DNA from: Dryocosmus kuriphilus
Taxonomy: Eukaryota > Arthropoda > Insecta > Hymenoptera > Cynipidae
NCBI GenBank assembly: GCA_038277395.1
Contig: CM076190.1
Span: forward strand, 185,258,001-185,322,000
Direction of reading: 5' to 3'
DNA length: 64,000 nt
Shown: in pieces, positions 32,690 to 42,599 of the stretch
How the letters are laid out: the number at the start of each line of letters is the position of its first letter
How positions within the stretch are numbered: the first letter of the stretch is position 1
Notes under the pieces: model-generated
Told to the model about the DNA's origin: nothing
What the model saw: only the letters and a program-made list of their open reading frames with translations
Database searches by the model: none
Program-made: the position numbers and the translations under genes

Positions 32690-33075
32690 TAATTGCACCA
32701 CCACAAAAGTAAATATTTACTGGATTTAAATTATTTACTGTTTTATGTAAAAAATAGGTTTCACATTATTTTGAGTTCTCTGAGAAGCTTTAAATCTTTC
32801 AAAATAATTTTGGAAATATGACAAAATTCTTGAAAAGCCTTTCAAATTTTCTAAGTCCCTTCTAATTCTCTGGAATCTTTCTATTCCCTTAAGTTTTCTA
32901 AATGTTGAGTTTAAATTCAGTTTCAACAAATAAAAGGTTTCGAGTTTTTAAAATTTATTTTCACACAATATTATTACAAAATTATTTCCATTCGTGATTT
33001 AAAAAGAAATAATCAAAATTTCTTATTATTAAACAGATAGATTAGAATTACATAAGCTGCCCTACTTATTTTTGA
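32690..33075. repeat. Dispersed AT-rich repeat, copy B, with the empty site of LINE copy 2
   Basis: 32,690-32,900 matches 1290-1500. 32,940-33,070 matches 3345-3429 and then continues directly into what is 6744-6790 on the other side of LINE copy 2 (CTGCCCTACTTATTTTTGA against CTGCTCTACGGATTTTTGA). It is therefore the repeat without the LINE. Confidence 0.75.
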
Positions 33076-33164
33076 CCTAAAAGTTCAATTAACAAGACAA
33101 TTACATTTCTTACATTTTTAATAATATTTTTCAAATTACGACACTTTTTTTCTAGAATATTAGT

Positions 33165-33290
33165 GATATTATTTTTACATTGTCATCTCAATGAGAAGAT
33201 AATAGTTTTATGTAAAAACTGCCTCTCGCGGATTTCATGAAACCTCGACATTTCGATACCCCTTGAATCCGAAAGTACAGGTTTTACGTT
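33165..33290. repeat. Dispersed repeat shared with 20,555-20,690
   Basis: TCATCTCAATGAGAAGATAATAG through CAGGTTTTAC matches the earlier copy at about 80% by eye, in the same orientation. Not coding. Confidence 0.65.
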
Positions 33291-33318
33291 GGTGTACGAG
33301 GCTTAGTAGTTTGTTAGC

Positions 33319-34424
33319 ACGATTACTTTTACAAAAACTAATCGGATTGGATTACGCTTTGGCACACTTCTTTAAGGCCTAAAAAGAAAGGACGGGTTTA
33401 TGAAACAGCGCTTTTTGACCAACGGTTCTGGTTTTATCCGTCATAAATTCTTTTCAAATATAAAAAATCTGCCGCTTCGCGGGCACATTCTCGTCGCGCG
33501 CATTGCGCGAAGTATGAGTGCGCCTAGGGCGCGCGTATGTTGGCAATCGCGCTTCGCGCTCGACAGATTATTCACCTCGCGCTATGCGCGCGGCGTTTAT
33601 GGATCGTATAAACCTTTAAATTAAAAATTACGAAAGAAATTATTTTACTTAAGGCTCTATCGCCCTTAAGGAATACATTCTCATTATGACACTCGCGCTT
33701 CGCGCTCGATAATTACATTTTTTTAAAATACATTGTAGATTGGTAAAGTTTCTTTGTGATTTTCCAAATTTTCACAATACAGGATTTCGATTCTTAAAAG
33801 TAAAACGATGAGTCTTTTAAATGAACTTTGTAGCTCTTTCCAAGGTGAACAATTCTGCTTGTTAATATTTTCTCATAACTTGAAGAGTTTTGCTGAAAAG
33901 TGGTTTTCTTTATATTTCATAACATATTTCACGTACCTTGCATAGTTTGGCGAGAAATTTGAAATTTTTGGTTTTTAATAACGTTTTATCGATTAAAACA
34001 AAAACCGTGTATTTTATCAAAAAACAGTTCAAACAAAATTTGTAGATTTTTTTGAATTGAACAACTTTGTACTTAACCATGTTTTTGTGTCTGGAATATG
34101 TTGGCGGAAACCAGAGTTCTTTAATTCTCATAGCGTTTTCTTGATTAAAACAAAAACCGCTCATTTTATTAAAAAAAAGTTGAAACAAAATTTGTAGAGT
34201 TTTTTAAGGTGAACAATTTTACTTTTTTACATTTTTTCGTATCTCTCATAGTTTAGCCGGAAAATGGATTTTTTGATTTTGTGAAAACCGTTTTTTGATG
34301 GATAAAACCATAACCGTTGGTTAAAAACCGCTGGTTAACGAACCCGTTCTTTCTTTTTACGCTTTAAAAAAGTGTGCCAAAGCACAATCCAATCCTATGA
34401 GTCTTTCGAAAGTTATCGAGGCTA
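33319..34424. mobile_element. 1.1-kb element with ~110-bp terminal inverted repeats and internal tandem units
   Basis: The left end (CGATTACTTTTACAAAAACT, then GGATTGGATTACGCTTTGG) is inverted at the right (CCAAAGCACAATCCAATCC, then AGTTATCG). The left interior has GC-rich hairpins (CGCGCTTCGCGCTCG and relatives) at about 33,470-33,600 and 33,700. The right interior has about three imperfect units of about 165 bp, each with a form of AACAAAATTTGTAGA..TTTTTTAAGGTGAAC. No ORF, so it appears non-autonomous. Confidence 0.65.
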
Positions 34425-34964
34425 GAGACGACTACAACGACCACGACAACGACAACGTCGCCAACAACAGACAGACAAACACCGTCGTAAGAACCATTAT
34501 TTCTGACTCAGGGGGTCTCAAAACGTGGAGATTTGATGAAAACTGGGGGGGGGGGGGTCAAATTTTGTATAAATCTAATACCTTCCCTGATGAGAATGTA
34601 AAAAATTTTGAATCCTAAAAAATATCTCAAAAGATTTCACAAATATTTCAAAAGATTTCACAAGGATATCATAAAAACTCAATTTATTCCAAATTATTAA
34701 GATATGGCAAATATTTCAAATATTGAAAGACATTATTGAAAAGTATATTATGTAAAACTGAAAGTATTATTTTTAAACATCAATTGCGGAAGTGTAGTCT
34801 ACAGTTAATCAATAACTGATCAACAAAAAAATATTTATTTTTTTTGCTTTTAAATACAGGAAGGACTAGATATTTTTTCACGTTTTAAACTCTGGAGATT
34901 AATCTTAAAATATAAGTTTAGACTTTTAAATTAACATTTCTAAATGTAAAGACCACAATTTCTG
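34425..34964. other. Spacer with simple repeats
   Basis: ACGACAACGACAACG-type low complexity (34,430-34,480), a run of about 12 G near 34,546, and degenerate AAAGATTTCACAA units (34,625-34,670). The G run and nearby G residues could be a slippage tract. No gene. Confidence 0.5.
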
Positions 34965-36790
34965 CAACCGTTTGTGTTATTTCGGATCCCTTTCTGCTCA
35001 GACTGAATTCCTCTCGAAATTCCTTAGTAATTCGTTTATTTATACTCTCTCTTATACGGGTTTGAGTCATTACATAACCATCGCATCTTTACATCCAGCG
35101 CAGATTTTACAAAATACTTATTCCTACCTTATCCTATATGTACATAACTTCTTAATCTCTAATCTAAATCTACCCACTGCCGCTCCAGACCTTGGGCTTC
35201 CGTTTCCTCTCGCCATTTCCATTCTATTGATGGTACATTAATCCGCGACTATATTGACTTTTCTTTTGCCTTTATACGAATCATTTTGGCTCTTCTCTAC
35301 CCTGTATGACCTGCTCTTTCTCTCAGCCTTTCCAATTTCTTCATCCATCCCTAGCACATTCCAAAAAACTACTTTAATCCCTTTTTCGCACTCTCTTTCC
35401 CTTCTCCCCACGTTCTTCCTCTCTTAACTCGTTCGCAAACCGCGGCGCTTCTACTCTGTTCTTAGTCACCTCTGCTCCCCTTCGACCTTGAGACCGCTCA
35501 CCTAATTTCAAGTCCTGTCTCTCTTCGTCCCATATCCACACCGTCTCATTCACCCACACATGTCTCTCCCAAACCAAACTCTATTCCCTTTTCTCCTCTC
35601 CTCCCAAGCCCTCTCTCCCATTAACCATCTTTTCCTTCTCTCCCTCCATGTTATATCTTCATCAATTCTTTCTTTTCTTCCCCTAAGCACCTTCTTTTTC
35701 GTCATGACCCCTCTCCTCTCCAATTCACTTCCCAGTTTGACTACGTACATCCTCGCTTTTCCTCCTGTCTTGTTTCCCACCCCCTTTAACTCTTGCACCC
35801 TGACATTTGCCCCTATGTACCTCAAGAGTTTCTCTACCTCCTTCTTTCCCGTTTCGCTTTCTACTTGCAATCCTTTTATAACTATATTTCTCCTTTTCTT
35901 TTCCCTTTCAAACCCCTCCATTTTCCTTTCTAACCCACGTACTCTACTTTTCATTCTCTCATTCTCCTCTCTCAAGTTCACATCTCCCTCTTCCTCGTAC
36001 CCTCTACCTATTTCCTCACGATTCTCTTGACGTTCAGCTCTTCATTCTAAGTTACGTACCCTCTCTCCTACCTGCCTTATTATCTTTCTCCCCTCTTCCT
36101 GCTTTTTTCTCTGTTCCTCCTCAATCCTCTCTAATTTTTGCCACACTTTTTCTTTCTCTTTCTTCTAGCACTTTTCCCATTTCTCCCATTTCTCTTTTAT
36201 CTTTATGACTATCCCCTCTGTTCCCCTCCCACGTTCCTTCCCTTCCGCTAGTCCTCTACTCACTACCTCCTCTAACTCTCGGAACATATTTTCTATTGTG
36301 TCTTTTGGCTTATCTAATGCGTTATCCATGGCCTTATTAGACTCTAACACCTTATCAATTGACTTACCAAACTCTAACCTCTCTGCATCGCCCCCTCCAG
36401 CCCCACCTTCTCGGCTCTTCACTTCATTCATTGCACACTGGATCTCAGTCTCTAATTCTCTTCTTCGGGCACGTATTGCCCTCTAGCGCTCTGTTGCCTT
36501 GGTCTTCTCGTAATCGACCTGTTACCCAGTGGCCTGCTAATCTCCTACCTTACCCACTGGTCTCCCGCGCCACTTATTGACCTCTCGCTCCGCTCCCCAC
36601 GCTCCCCTCACCTATCCTTTATCCTTCGCATTATTTCCACACAAAAAGACAGTAGTAATTAACAATAACCAAACCTTACCTCATAATCCGTCTCCCCAGT
36701 CTCGTACAACTTCACTACCCTACACTCTGTCCACCTAACTAACTAACTAACGTAACTAACTAACTTCAAACCTAACCTCACCCTTCAGCA
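34965..36790 (-). mobile_element. LINE copy 3: ORF1 kept, ORF2 almost wholly deleted
   Basis: The minus strand has a 5' leader (about 36,440-36,790, including a CTAA microsatellite at 36,735-36,765), ORF1 (36,431-35,374), and then only the first codons of ORF2 (KVVFWNVLG, about 35,360). These run straight into the ORF2 C-terminal end and 3' UTR also found at 3430-3720 in LINE copy 2 (shared: CCAATTTCTTCATCCAT, TCTACCCTGT, GGGCTTCCGTTTCCT, ACGGGTTT). About 2.8 kb of ORF2 is missing. Confidence 0.75.
35374..36431 (-). pseudogene. LINE ORF1 protein, interrupted
   Basis: The best-preserved ORF1 of the family. It has an N-terminal charged, helical region (KSIDKVLESNKAMDNALD; KLERIEEEQRKKQEE), then a coiled coil (LREENERMKSRVRGLERKM) and the RRM-like block KRRNIVIKGLQVESETGKK, ARMYVVKLGSELERRGVM, GRKERIDEDITWRERRKRW and GNRVWFGRDMCG. 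It ends with VWVNETVWIWDEE. In related LINEs this protein coats element RNA. Stops near 36,165 and 36,035 and a frame change near 35,550 interrupt it. Its closest relative in this window is LINE copy 1. Confidence 0.7.
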
Positions 36791-37003
36791 TGCACCATTT
36801 TTTCTCACTTTTTCCCTTCTTCCACCTTCTGCGACCCTTCCACTCATTCCTGCCACATACCAACTGCCATAACTCTACTCACAACCCTTTTTTTTACCCC
36901 ACACAACACTTATTCACCTCCAAAGCCAAAACGATCGCTCGAATTCCTACACCCGTCCCATCAATATCAGCGCCGGAAACGGAAACTCTAAATTGGGTAG
37001 AGT
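36791..37003. other. Junction between LINE copy 3 and PLE3
   Basis: C/T-rich sequence then CAAAGCCAAAACGATCGCTC and neighbouring bases. I see no gene and no clear element end. Confidence 0.4.
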
Positions 37004-37812
37004 CGATGATCTCTTCAAAAGGACTTCTACAATTTTGATTAGTACCTGTAAATCTTCTGTCAAGACTATTAATCACTGAACTGTATGGGACGTTAGAGAA
37101 TAAAGATTTCACATCAAGAGAAAGTAATACTTGCTCATTATCTAATATAACATTTTTAAGTTTTTTTCGGAGTTCAAAACTATTTTCAACATGTGATTTT
37201 GGAGATTTTATGCCTTTTTTAAACCCTCATAATTTTTTTTGATAAAAAATGTGTGGAACCGTTAACAAGAGAAATAATAGAACGAAGTGGAACATCTATT
37301 TTATGGATTTTCGGAAGTCTGTAACATTTCGTGAACACAGTATCAGACAAAGTAAGATCGTTTTATGATAAGAGTGATCCAAAAATTTATTTTGATTTAA
37401 GTTTCGAAGGATTTTAGAAGTGTTCTCTTGAAGAGATTTTAAAGGACTAGATGTTACTTTTGTGTAAGTAGAAGTGTCAGACAAAAGACTATGCATCTGA
37501 TTAAAGTAATCCGATTTTTGGGACACACAGTAAGATTCCCTTTATCCGATTTAATAAAATAAATGTTTGGGTTGTTTCTGAAGAACATCTTAGTGGATTT
37601 TAAGTTTTTTGAAAAATTTCTATCCTCTTTGGAGATGTGAACTTTTTTTTCTTTTAATGATACTGGTCACTTTTCCTCTAATCTCATTTTTGACGCTATT
37701 ATTGAAATTTGAATGTTTAAGAGTTGTTTCTAAATTTTTTATAGTATCAGTAATATTATCACAAACCAATTTTAACCATCGATCTGGGTCATAGTTTGCA
37801 AATAGACCCAAC
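37004..37812 (-). pseudogene. Penelope-like reverse transcriptase fragment (PLE3), minus strand
   Basis: Minus-strand pieces match PLE4 on the opposite strand: NITDTIKNLETTLKHSNFN and NEIRGKVTSIIK (37,790-37,660), SDYFNQMHSLLSDTSTYTKV and LKSLQENTSKIL (37,520-37,390), a degraded LPKIHKIDVPLR (about 37,300), and DVKSLFSNVPYSSVINSLD (about 37,115-37,060). It starts and ends internally to the protein, with multiple frame breaks. Confidence 0.85.
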
Positions 37813-39053
37813 ATTTGTTTCTACACCAAAGGCAAGTTTCAGTTTTTTTAAATCTATCAACAAACAGTATGGAACAAACATGAAGAAAATTCTCAAAAAT
37901 TGGATGAACACGAATCGACAATTAGCTGAGGCCACTTCCAGACGCCATTTCTTACTAACAGATAGAAGCAATGACGTAGTTCCTAAGCATTTTTCTAATT
38001 TTAATCGCCGCCAAAAAAGAAAGTGTTGAGTTTTATATCAATAGTTGCAAAAAAAGTTTTAATAATCTTAACAATCGATATGCATGTAGACTTTAAAAAC
38101 TTTCCATTCGTGATATTCATTTCCACATCAATTTTTTAAACAAATTATTACTCAAAATCAAACAACAGATTTGAGATTTGAACATGCATAATACTACCAT
38201 AAAAGAATTTTTTCAACTAATAGAAGTGAAATTCAATACTATTGTCAAGAAACAGAACTTTATATTTAAAAAAAAATCAAATCTCTACTCCCCAAGATAG
38301 AAAATCAAAATATGATCAATAAAGAGTGTTGACTTAAAAATTTAACAGGTATTCAAGTCCCAAACGAAGTTATTGACATTGCATCTTTGGGACCAAAATA
38401 TAGCATTCCCAACAAAATTTCAAATTATGGTATTACTGATACTATAAAAAATTTAGAAACAACTTTTAAACATTCAAATCTCAGTAATAACATTAAAAAT
38501 GAGATTAGAGAAAAAGTGATCAGTAATATTAACAATTCACTGAAAGCCAAAAAGTTCGACTCCAAAGAGGACAGAAATTTTGCAAAAAAATTAAAATCCA
38601 CTAAGATGTTCTTAAAAAACAACCCAAACATTTATTTTACTAATTCAGACAAAGGGAATCTTACTGCGTGTCGCAAAAAACCGGATTACTTTAATAAGAT
38701 GCTATCTGACATTTCTACTTACACAAAACTAAAATCCAATCCTTTAAAATCACTTCAAGAGAATACTTCTAAAGTCCTTCAAAAATTTAGATGAAAATAA
38801 AGTTTTGGATCTCTCTTATCATAAAAATGATCTTACTTTGTCTGATACTGTGTTGGCGAAATGCTACGGACTTCCAAAAATCCATAAAATAGATGTTCCA
38901 CTTCGTCCTATTATTTTTCTTGTTAACAGACGACCACACATTTTTTAGAAAAAAAAACTTTATAATGATTTAATAAAAGGCATAAAGTCTCCAGAATCAC
39001 ATGTTGACAGTAGTTTTGAACTCCGAGAAAAACTTTAAAATATTATGTTAAAT

Positions 39054-39067
39054 GGTTACCAAGCATT
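39054..39067. repeat. 14-bp target-site duplication, left copy
   Basis: GGTTACCAAGCATT, repeated exactly at 39,761-39,774. It flanks the poly(A) retroposon inserted in PLE4. Confidence 0.9.
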
Positions 39068-39760
39068 TTTTTTTTTTTTTTTTTTTTGGGCGGAGGAGGA
39101 GGTGGAAATGCTTTTGACGGACTGAGTGTGGGACTCGGCCTTACGTCCCCTACCCACTAAAACCACCTCTCCCGGCACTCAGACTATAAGTCCATTGTGC
39201 CTCACCGCATTTCCCGCACTCTGTTTTGGAAACAAGTCCCACTCCATGCGTGTAAAAAGGTCAGGCCCTGTGGTTTCAGAGCCCTAGACCCTTCCGTCTC
39301 CCTGTTCAAAGGGGTGTTCCTGGAGCCCTTTCTCCCCCCACCCACATGACGGGCATGAGGAGCGGCTCCAAATGAAGTCCGTTATTCCAAGACTCCTTGT
39401 GAGGAGCCCTGGCTGCCCGGTAATTCTCTCCTTCGCCGCTTTGGAGCCGTCCCCTTTGGAGCCGTCCCCTTAGGAGCCGTCGCCGTCCGTCCCCTTAGGA
39501 GCCGTCCCCTTTTGAGCCGTCCCCTTTTGGCGATGGGTTAAGAGGTGTGGCATGAGGACACGCGCCCTCGATATTCCAGGAGGCTTTGCCATTACCCCCT
39601 GGAACGATCGCTTCAGGGTCCCGCAGACCAGAGACCCCCAGTTCCCCAGAGCAGCCGCATCTCACGAAACAGTCCCTCTGGTTCACCTACTCCAGGTCGC
39701 TCGTCCGATTAAACCCCTAAGCCCTCCCACCAACTACAAGGTCATGTGATCCCCAGGGAG
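39066..39760 (-). mobile_element. Poly(A) retroposon (SINE-like or LINE-derived) inserted in PLE4
   Basis: A GC-rich insert of about 695 bp with a run of about 22 T at its left end (a poly(A) tail on the minus strand) and a perfect 14-bp target duplication. Its 3' end on the minus strand carries GGTTTTAGTGGGTAGGG, then GAGTCCCACACTC, then GCATTTCCACCTCCTCC, shared with the R1-type fragment ending at 40,967. The middle (39,440-39,535) is a tandem array of GGAGCCGTCCCCTT-type 14-mers. No recognisable protein, so it must rely on another LINE's enzymes. Confidence 0.85.
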
Positions 39761-40211
39761 GGTTACCAAGCATTACTTTCTCTTGATGTGAAATCATTAT
39801 GCACTAACATACCATACAATTAAGTGATTAATAGCCTTGAACAGAAGATTTACCGATATTAATCAAAATTGTAAAATTCCTTTTGAAGAGATCATCAACT
39901 GTACCAAATTTCTATATGAAAACACTTTTTTTAGTTTTAATAATGACTTTACCAACAAATACATGGCACTCCGATGGGTTCACCCATTTCACCTTTATTT
40001 GCAAAAATTGTAATGGATGATTTGAAAAATTAACAATATCCAGAATTAATTTCCTATTTTCCATTATCGTTATGTAGACGATACAATTTTATGTGTAAAG
40101 AGAGAACATGTAGATTACATTATCAATATTTTCAATTCTTATGATAAAAATATGCAATTTATGTACATTTGAATTGCAGGAGAATAATCGCATCAATTTC
40201 TTAGACCTGAC

Positions 40212-40967
40212 TCATGGCGTTACCGTCAAGTCGATCAGGCAGACCAGGACTGGAGATTTCCTCATCGAGGTGGGAGCAAAGGAGAAAGAGAGGCAGCTCT
40301 TTGGTGAGGCCATCTAAAAGGTCCTTGGAGAAGGCGGGATTGTACGTCACCTCGTCCCAAGAAACCAGATCGTGGTCTACGACTTGGTAGAGACCACGGA
40401 GACAGCGGATGTGTAGGAGGCAGTGAGGGTGGCCCTAGGAGACGATCTTGGCTCTCCACCGAGGGTGAACCTCACCAAGAGAAGCAGCAGAGGTTGCATC
40501 CTAGCTTCGTGGAGCTGGATGCTGTCGCTGCTGCCAAACTGGAGAAGGCTGCTCGACTGAAGGTCGGGTGGGTTAGCTGCCGGGTTAAGGCGCATAGCGC
40601 AGAAGCCCGGTGCTACAGGTGCCACACTCTTGGACATGTTGCCCGAGAGTGTACAGCGGAAGACCGCAGCAAATGCTGCAGAAGATGCTACGAAGAGGGA
40701 CACAAGGCGGTGGAATGCCAGAACCTGATAAGTCGCCATCCGCCGACAACAGCCAGGCCCAGGAGGAAACCCTAGGTTAGCAAGGCAGAGGAAGACGCTC
40801 GAGTCAGCGTAGAAAACGACACCCCCCGAAGTAATGCGAAAGCGGTTCCGGAGGGATCAATGCCAAGAAGAAAGGGAGGAGGTTTTAGTGGGTAGGGCCG
40901 GCTTGCCAGAAAGCCCCACACGTTGTGCAGTAATGCATTTCCTCCTCCCTCCAAAAAAAAAAAAAAT
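40212..40967 (+). pseudogene. R1-type LINE gag (ORF1) fragment with CCHC knuckles and poly(A)
   Basis: The plus strand starts GVTVKSIRQTRTGDFLIEVG, typical of the R1-clade gag core, and continues in another frame to RLKVGWVSCRV (about 40,560). It then has CYRCHTLGHVARECT and CRRCYEEGHKAVEC (40,610-40,720), two CCHC zinc knuckles that bind RNA. It ends with the GGTTTTAGTGGGTAGGGC tail and a poly-A run at 40,954-40,967. All of ORF2 is absent: the gag region is joined almost directly to the 3' tail. A stop (about 40,316) and a frame change break the gag. Confidence 0.75.
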
Positions 40968-42026
40968 CATCCTATTCAACAAACAAAAAATATTGTTTAC
41001 AATTTATTGGACCGTTCGATATTATTATCACACAAAAAATTTCATAACAACAATTTATCTAAAATCGAAAACATCTTATTGAATAATAATTACCCGTTCA
41101 AATTTATTCAGGATCATATTAAAATTAGATTGAACAAAATCAGATACAGCTCGATTCATAATAATAAGAATTTACAAAATATGTTATATAGTCACATTCT
41201 AAAAGTCTCCTTACCTCTCAACATACAATTTTACCACTTATCGAAAGTTTTTTTTTTCAGTACAATCCCGTTAGTTAAAAAAAGTTTAAGCTCAATTATA
41301 AAACTAGGAAAAGATAATACTAACAAATGGGATTCTACTAATGTTGTTTATGAAATTTCTTGTTATGATTGTCCAGCAACATATTCGTATATAGGTGAAA
41401 CTAAGAGAGCGCTTAAAATTCGTATTTCGGAACACAAAAAAACAAAGCTGATAAAATGCTGCTGTAAAACACCAAAATATCTATAACCATGTTTTCAATT
41501 GGGATGAAATTATTATTGTTGATTATCAACAAAATTATAACAAGAGATTGATCCTAGAAAAGATTCACATAAAATGTAACTCCAATAACATCAATAAGAA
41601 GGAAGATATCTATCCTTTGAATAATTCATATTTTACATTAATTAGAAAACTAAAATTTTAACTTATTTTTCACATCCTAATTTTATTCTTTCTTACACGC
41701 AATTACACTCGTTAGATAAAATTTCCTATTACCGTTCTCTCCTCTCTTTGTTTCTCTTATTTACAATTTTCTTATTTATGTTACTGAAGACAGCTTAGTC
41801 TCTCAGTTTTTCTGAGATCGTCAAAGAAATCACTTTTAAATTACGATTGTCTCTTAAATATCAGTACAACATGTTAATCAATATCTCTTAACTAGTTTAT
41901 ATGTACATCGTCGGCGTCTTTTAGGTAAATATTTTTTATTGTTCTTCATTTCTAATTTCTAATTTGTATTCAATTTTAAAAAATACCACCATGTAAGTGA
42001 ACTTGTGTAATTTTTCAAAATATAGC

Positions 42027-42062
42027 CTGATGAGGTTAGTAATTTCATAACCAACGAAACGT
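42027..42062 (+). ncRNA. Hammerhead-ribozyme-like core in the PLE4 tail
   Basis: CTGATGA (42,027-42,033), a 5-bp hairpin GGTTA/TAACC, three bases, then GAAAC (42,056-42,060). It lies 366 bp after the PLE4 stop, where PLE terminal repeats often carry hammerheads. Stem III and the cleavage triplet could not be identified, so activity is doubtful. Confidence 0.35.
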
Positions 42063-42099
42063 TGCTCTCATAGGGATCGAATTATCAATCATTTAATTA

Positions 42100-42376
42100 T
42101 TTTATGATCAGTTTGAAATGATAAGTATATATCCTTGTCCGAAAACTGTCTCTTTAAAGTATGTATCATTCGAAGCAGAATTTGGAAAACGTATTGTTCG
42201 ATTACTTCAACAATTGTATATAAGTATATAGGGCAAAATTATAATCTACATTTCTTTGCTATGAAACGATATCTTATTCGTCGTATGTGTTCTGCTGTTC
42301 TAAAAAGTTTGGGATAAAGCTTCAAGAGCTATGCGTAATCTCTGTAATATAAAACTATAACCGTGATGGAATGTGT
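42100..42376. other. AT-rich segment before the copia LTR end
   Basis: It may include the outer part of a copia LTR, but I could not find a matching LTR start (TGTTGGAAC, present at 50,499). No gene. Confidence 0.35.
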
Positions 42377-42526
42377 ATGGTGCATGAATGTGGTATTTGG
42401 AACACGTTCGTTCTTTAGTCTAAAATCACATCTCAAAGAGTAAAGACTTGCCTTCCGAGTGTCTTGAATAAATTGATTCTTTTTAAATAAATCAAATTCT
42501 TTTTTTGATAACCTGTTTTTCTAATA
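42377..42526 (+). repeat. Copia-type LTR, 3' part
   Basis: GAATGTGGTATTTGGAACAC through ACCTGTTTTTCTAATA is repeated at 61,774-61,922 with small differences. Its end is followed by a copia-type primer-binding site, so it is the end of a 5' LTR. It contains AATAAA-rich sequence (TCTTGAATAAATTG). Confidence 0.75.
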
Positions 42527-42543
42527 GGTTATGGGTCCAGTAT
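42527..42543 (+). other. Copia-type primer-binding site
   Basis: GGTTATGGGTCCAGTAT directly follows the LTR end. Drosophila copia uses a closely similar site complementary to an internal initiator-Met tRNA fragment. Confidence 0.7.
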
Positions 42544-42599
42544 ACGGCCAGAATTAGCGATATAATTTTTAATATAAATAAAAATTGCGGAATTGTGAA

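Larger units (their letters stand above)
37813..41661 (+). pseudogene. Penelope-type RT with GIY-YIG domain, fragmented
   Basis: In order: an N-terminal region (SINKQYGTNMKKILKNWMN); ITDTIKNLETTFKHSNLSN (about 38,440); NSDKGNLTACRKK; SLQENTSKVLQKF; CYGLPKIHKIDVPLRPIIF (about 38,862-38,918); LLSLDVKSLCTNIPYN (39,773-39,820); HGTPMGSPISPLFAKIVMDD (about 39,965-40,020); the RRYN/YVDDT region in broken frame (about 40,068-40,090); INFLDLT (about 40,190). After the R1 insert come HPIQQTKNIVYNLLDR and, at the end, STNVVYEISCYDCPATYSYIGETKR (in pieces), the GIY-YIG motif (about 41,335-41,410). About 35 residues are missing at the second insertion. Confidence 0.88.
37813..42100 (+). mobile_element. 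Penelope-like element 4 (PLE4), with two nested insertions
   Basis: The plus-strand PLE coding sequence runs in pieces from about 37,813 to 41,661, followed by a roughly 440-bp tail containing a hammerhead-like core (42,027-42,060). Two foreign sequences interrupt it: a poly(A) retroposon at 39,066-39,760 and an R1-type LINE fragment at about 40,212-40,967. It begins immediately next to PLE3 in head-to-head orientation. Confidence 0.85.

Noticed and set aside
33470..33720. GC hairpins suggesting bacterial (for example Wolbachia) DNA transfer
   Set aside because: No bacterial gene is present, and the flanks form an insect-type TIR element.
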